22,983 nucleotides of DNA from DASPKW01 sp038244055 (GTDB lineage: Bacteria; Planctomycetota; Phycisphaerae; Tepidisphaerales; Tepidisphaeraceae): positions 1 to 22,983 of the forward strand of contig JBBRTW010000053.1 in NCBI GenBank assembly GCA_038244055.1, given 5' to 3'. Below, piece after piece: positions 22,609 to 22,983 of the stretch. Within the stretch, counting starts at the first letter, position 1. The number at the start of each line of letters is the position of its first letter. The position numbers and the translations under genes are program-made. The notes under the pieces are model-generated. The model did no database searches, was not told the origin of the DNA, and saw only the letters and a program-made list of their open reading frames with translations.

Positions 22609-22637
22609 TTCTTACCGATCACACCCCGGCAAGGCAA
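22609..22637 (-). promoter_or_regulatory. Candidate sigma-70-type promoter of the phosphatase-STAS operon
   Basis: On the minus strand TTGCCT (22632-22637) and TAAGAA (22609-22614) are separated by exactly 17 bases. The start of transcription would fall within about 15 bases of the ATG at 22590, giving a very short leader, in line with the missing Shine-Dalgarno. Confidence 0.35.
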
Positions 22638-22890
22638 TGATTTTAATTTATGGGAGAGGCGATGGGCCGTCGTAGCATGGGCATCCTGCCGATGTTGAGC
22701 GAGCCGGCTGCAGGGTGGTTTGGCACTTGGGCGTTGATGGCCGGGGTCGATGCCGGCGACAGCGCCGGTTGACATAAATGTCAGATGTCGGCGCGATGCC
22801 GCGTCTGATTCAGGTCGGGGCGGGCTTGCCCGGGTGGAACGCGGTATTGCCCTCGGATATTTGCCCGCGTGTAACTCCCGTTTTCGGCAC
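22638..22890. other. Intergenic region at the right end
   Basis: No gene is supported. It contains a degenerate copy of the catgggcatcctgcc repeat (about 22678-22697) and a perfect palindrome TGACAT-aa-ATGTCA (22770-22783). A 127-codon minus-strand ORF through it has no domain and is probably non-coding. Confidence 0.45.
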
Positions 22891-22983
22891 TTATGCCGCC
22901 CGTTGGCTCCAGAATTCGGCCCAAAGTCCGCTGTAGTCGAGGCACCGCAGTGCCGTAATGTTCTCCGCATGCTCGGGTGTCCA
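22891..22983 (-). CDS. C-terminal 30 residues of a truncated gene, possibly a transposase
   Basis: Read on the minus strand from the window edge, a frame open to the last base encodes ENITALRCLDYSGLWAEFW followed by SQRAA and a TAA at 22891-22893. The frame has no start because the gene begins right of the window. The ending resembles the 'LR..SG.W..FW' C-termini of some transposases (ISKra4-like in my memory), but 30 residues are too few to be sure. If it is a transposase, the insertion sequence end should lie a few dozen bases inside, between about 22800 and 22890; I could not identify a terminal inverted repeat. Confidence 0.5.
   Translation of the reverse strand, partial: WTPEHAENITALRCLDYSGLWAEFWSQRAA

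Noticed and set aside
22587..22970. 127-codon minus-strand ORF at the right end
   Set aside because: It overlaps the more gene-like frame ending at 22891 and runs through repeats. Its product is Arg/His/Pro-rich without any pattern.

Overview
The window is GC-rich, densely coding on both strands, and has few Shine-Dalgarno sites. It most resembles a member of the Planctomycetota, probably of Phycisphaerae type. The main reasons are a surface-type protein opening with the LEARVLLSA variant of the 'LEPR' N-terminal motif, a secreted YdjY-domain protein, an FHA-SpoIIE phosphatase/STAS pair, a lipoprotein caspase, and intergenic DNA packed with short dispersed repeats. This is inference from gene content; there is no rRNA or other marker gene to settle it, and I saw no tRNA, rRNA or CRISPR array.

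Layout from left to right. The 3' end of a hypothetical fibronectin-like protein (1-606) is followed by about 700 bases of repeat-bearing non-coding DNA. A leftward block follows: a six-helix membrane protein (1326-2087), a 19-bp tandem repeat array (2161-2306), a secreted YdjY-domain protein (2321-3454), a MarC-family membrane protein (3680-4267) and a HIT-family hydrolase/transferase (4426-4944). A divergent region then leads to a delta-60 repeat surface protein (5193-6713) and a 1284-residue SNF2 helicase (7070-10924), whose gene carries several intergenic-type repeats in frame. Further right are a leftward URO-D/MtaA-type methyltransferase (11139-12161) with a possible broken small ORF upstream of it.

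The centre of interest is the rightward pair 12567-17573. A membrane-anchored pseudokinase with a long coiled coil and a C-terminal DUF4384 domain is followed after 102 bp by a lipoprotein with a YajG-like region, a coiled coil, an Ig-like domain, a caspase (C14) domain with intact His/Cys dyad, and an EF-hand-like loop. Together they look like an envelope-located sensing/proteolysis module. Next comes a leftward beta-barrel-like outer-membrane protein (17953-18900) with a strong terminator, a small hypothetical gene (19446-19724), and a 600-bp region with three consecutive long stem-loops.

At the right end a leftward two-gene operon encodes an FHA-GAF-like-SpoIIE phosphatase and a STAS anti-sigma-antagonist-like protein (22590 to 20330). 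This is the classical phosphatase/antagonist half of a partner-switching pathway; the kinase/anti-sigma partner is not in the window. The last 93 bases are the C-terminus of a leftward gene with no start in the window, possibly a transposase.
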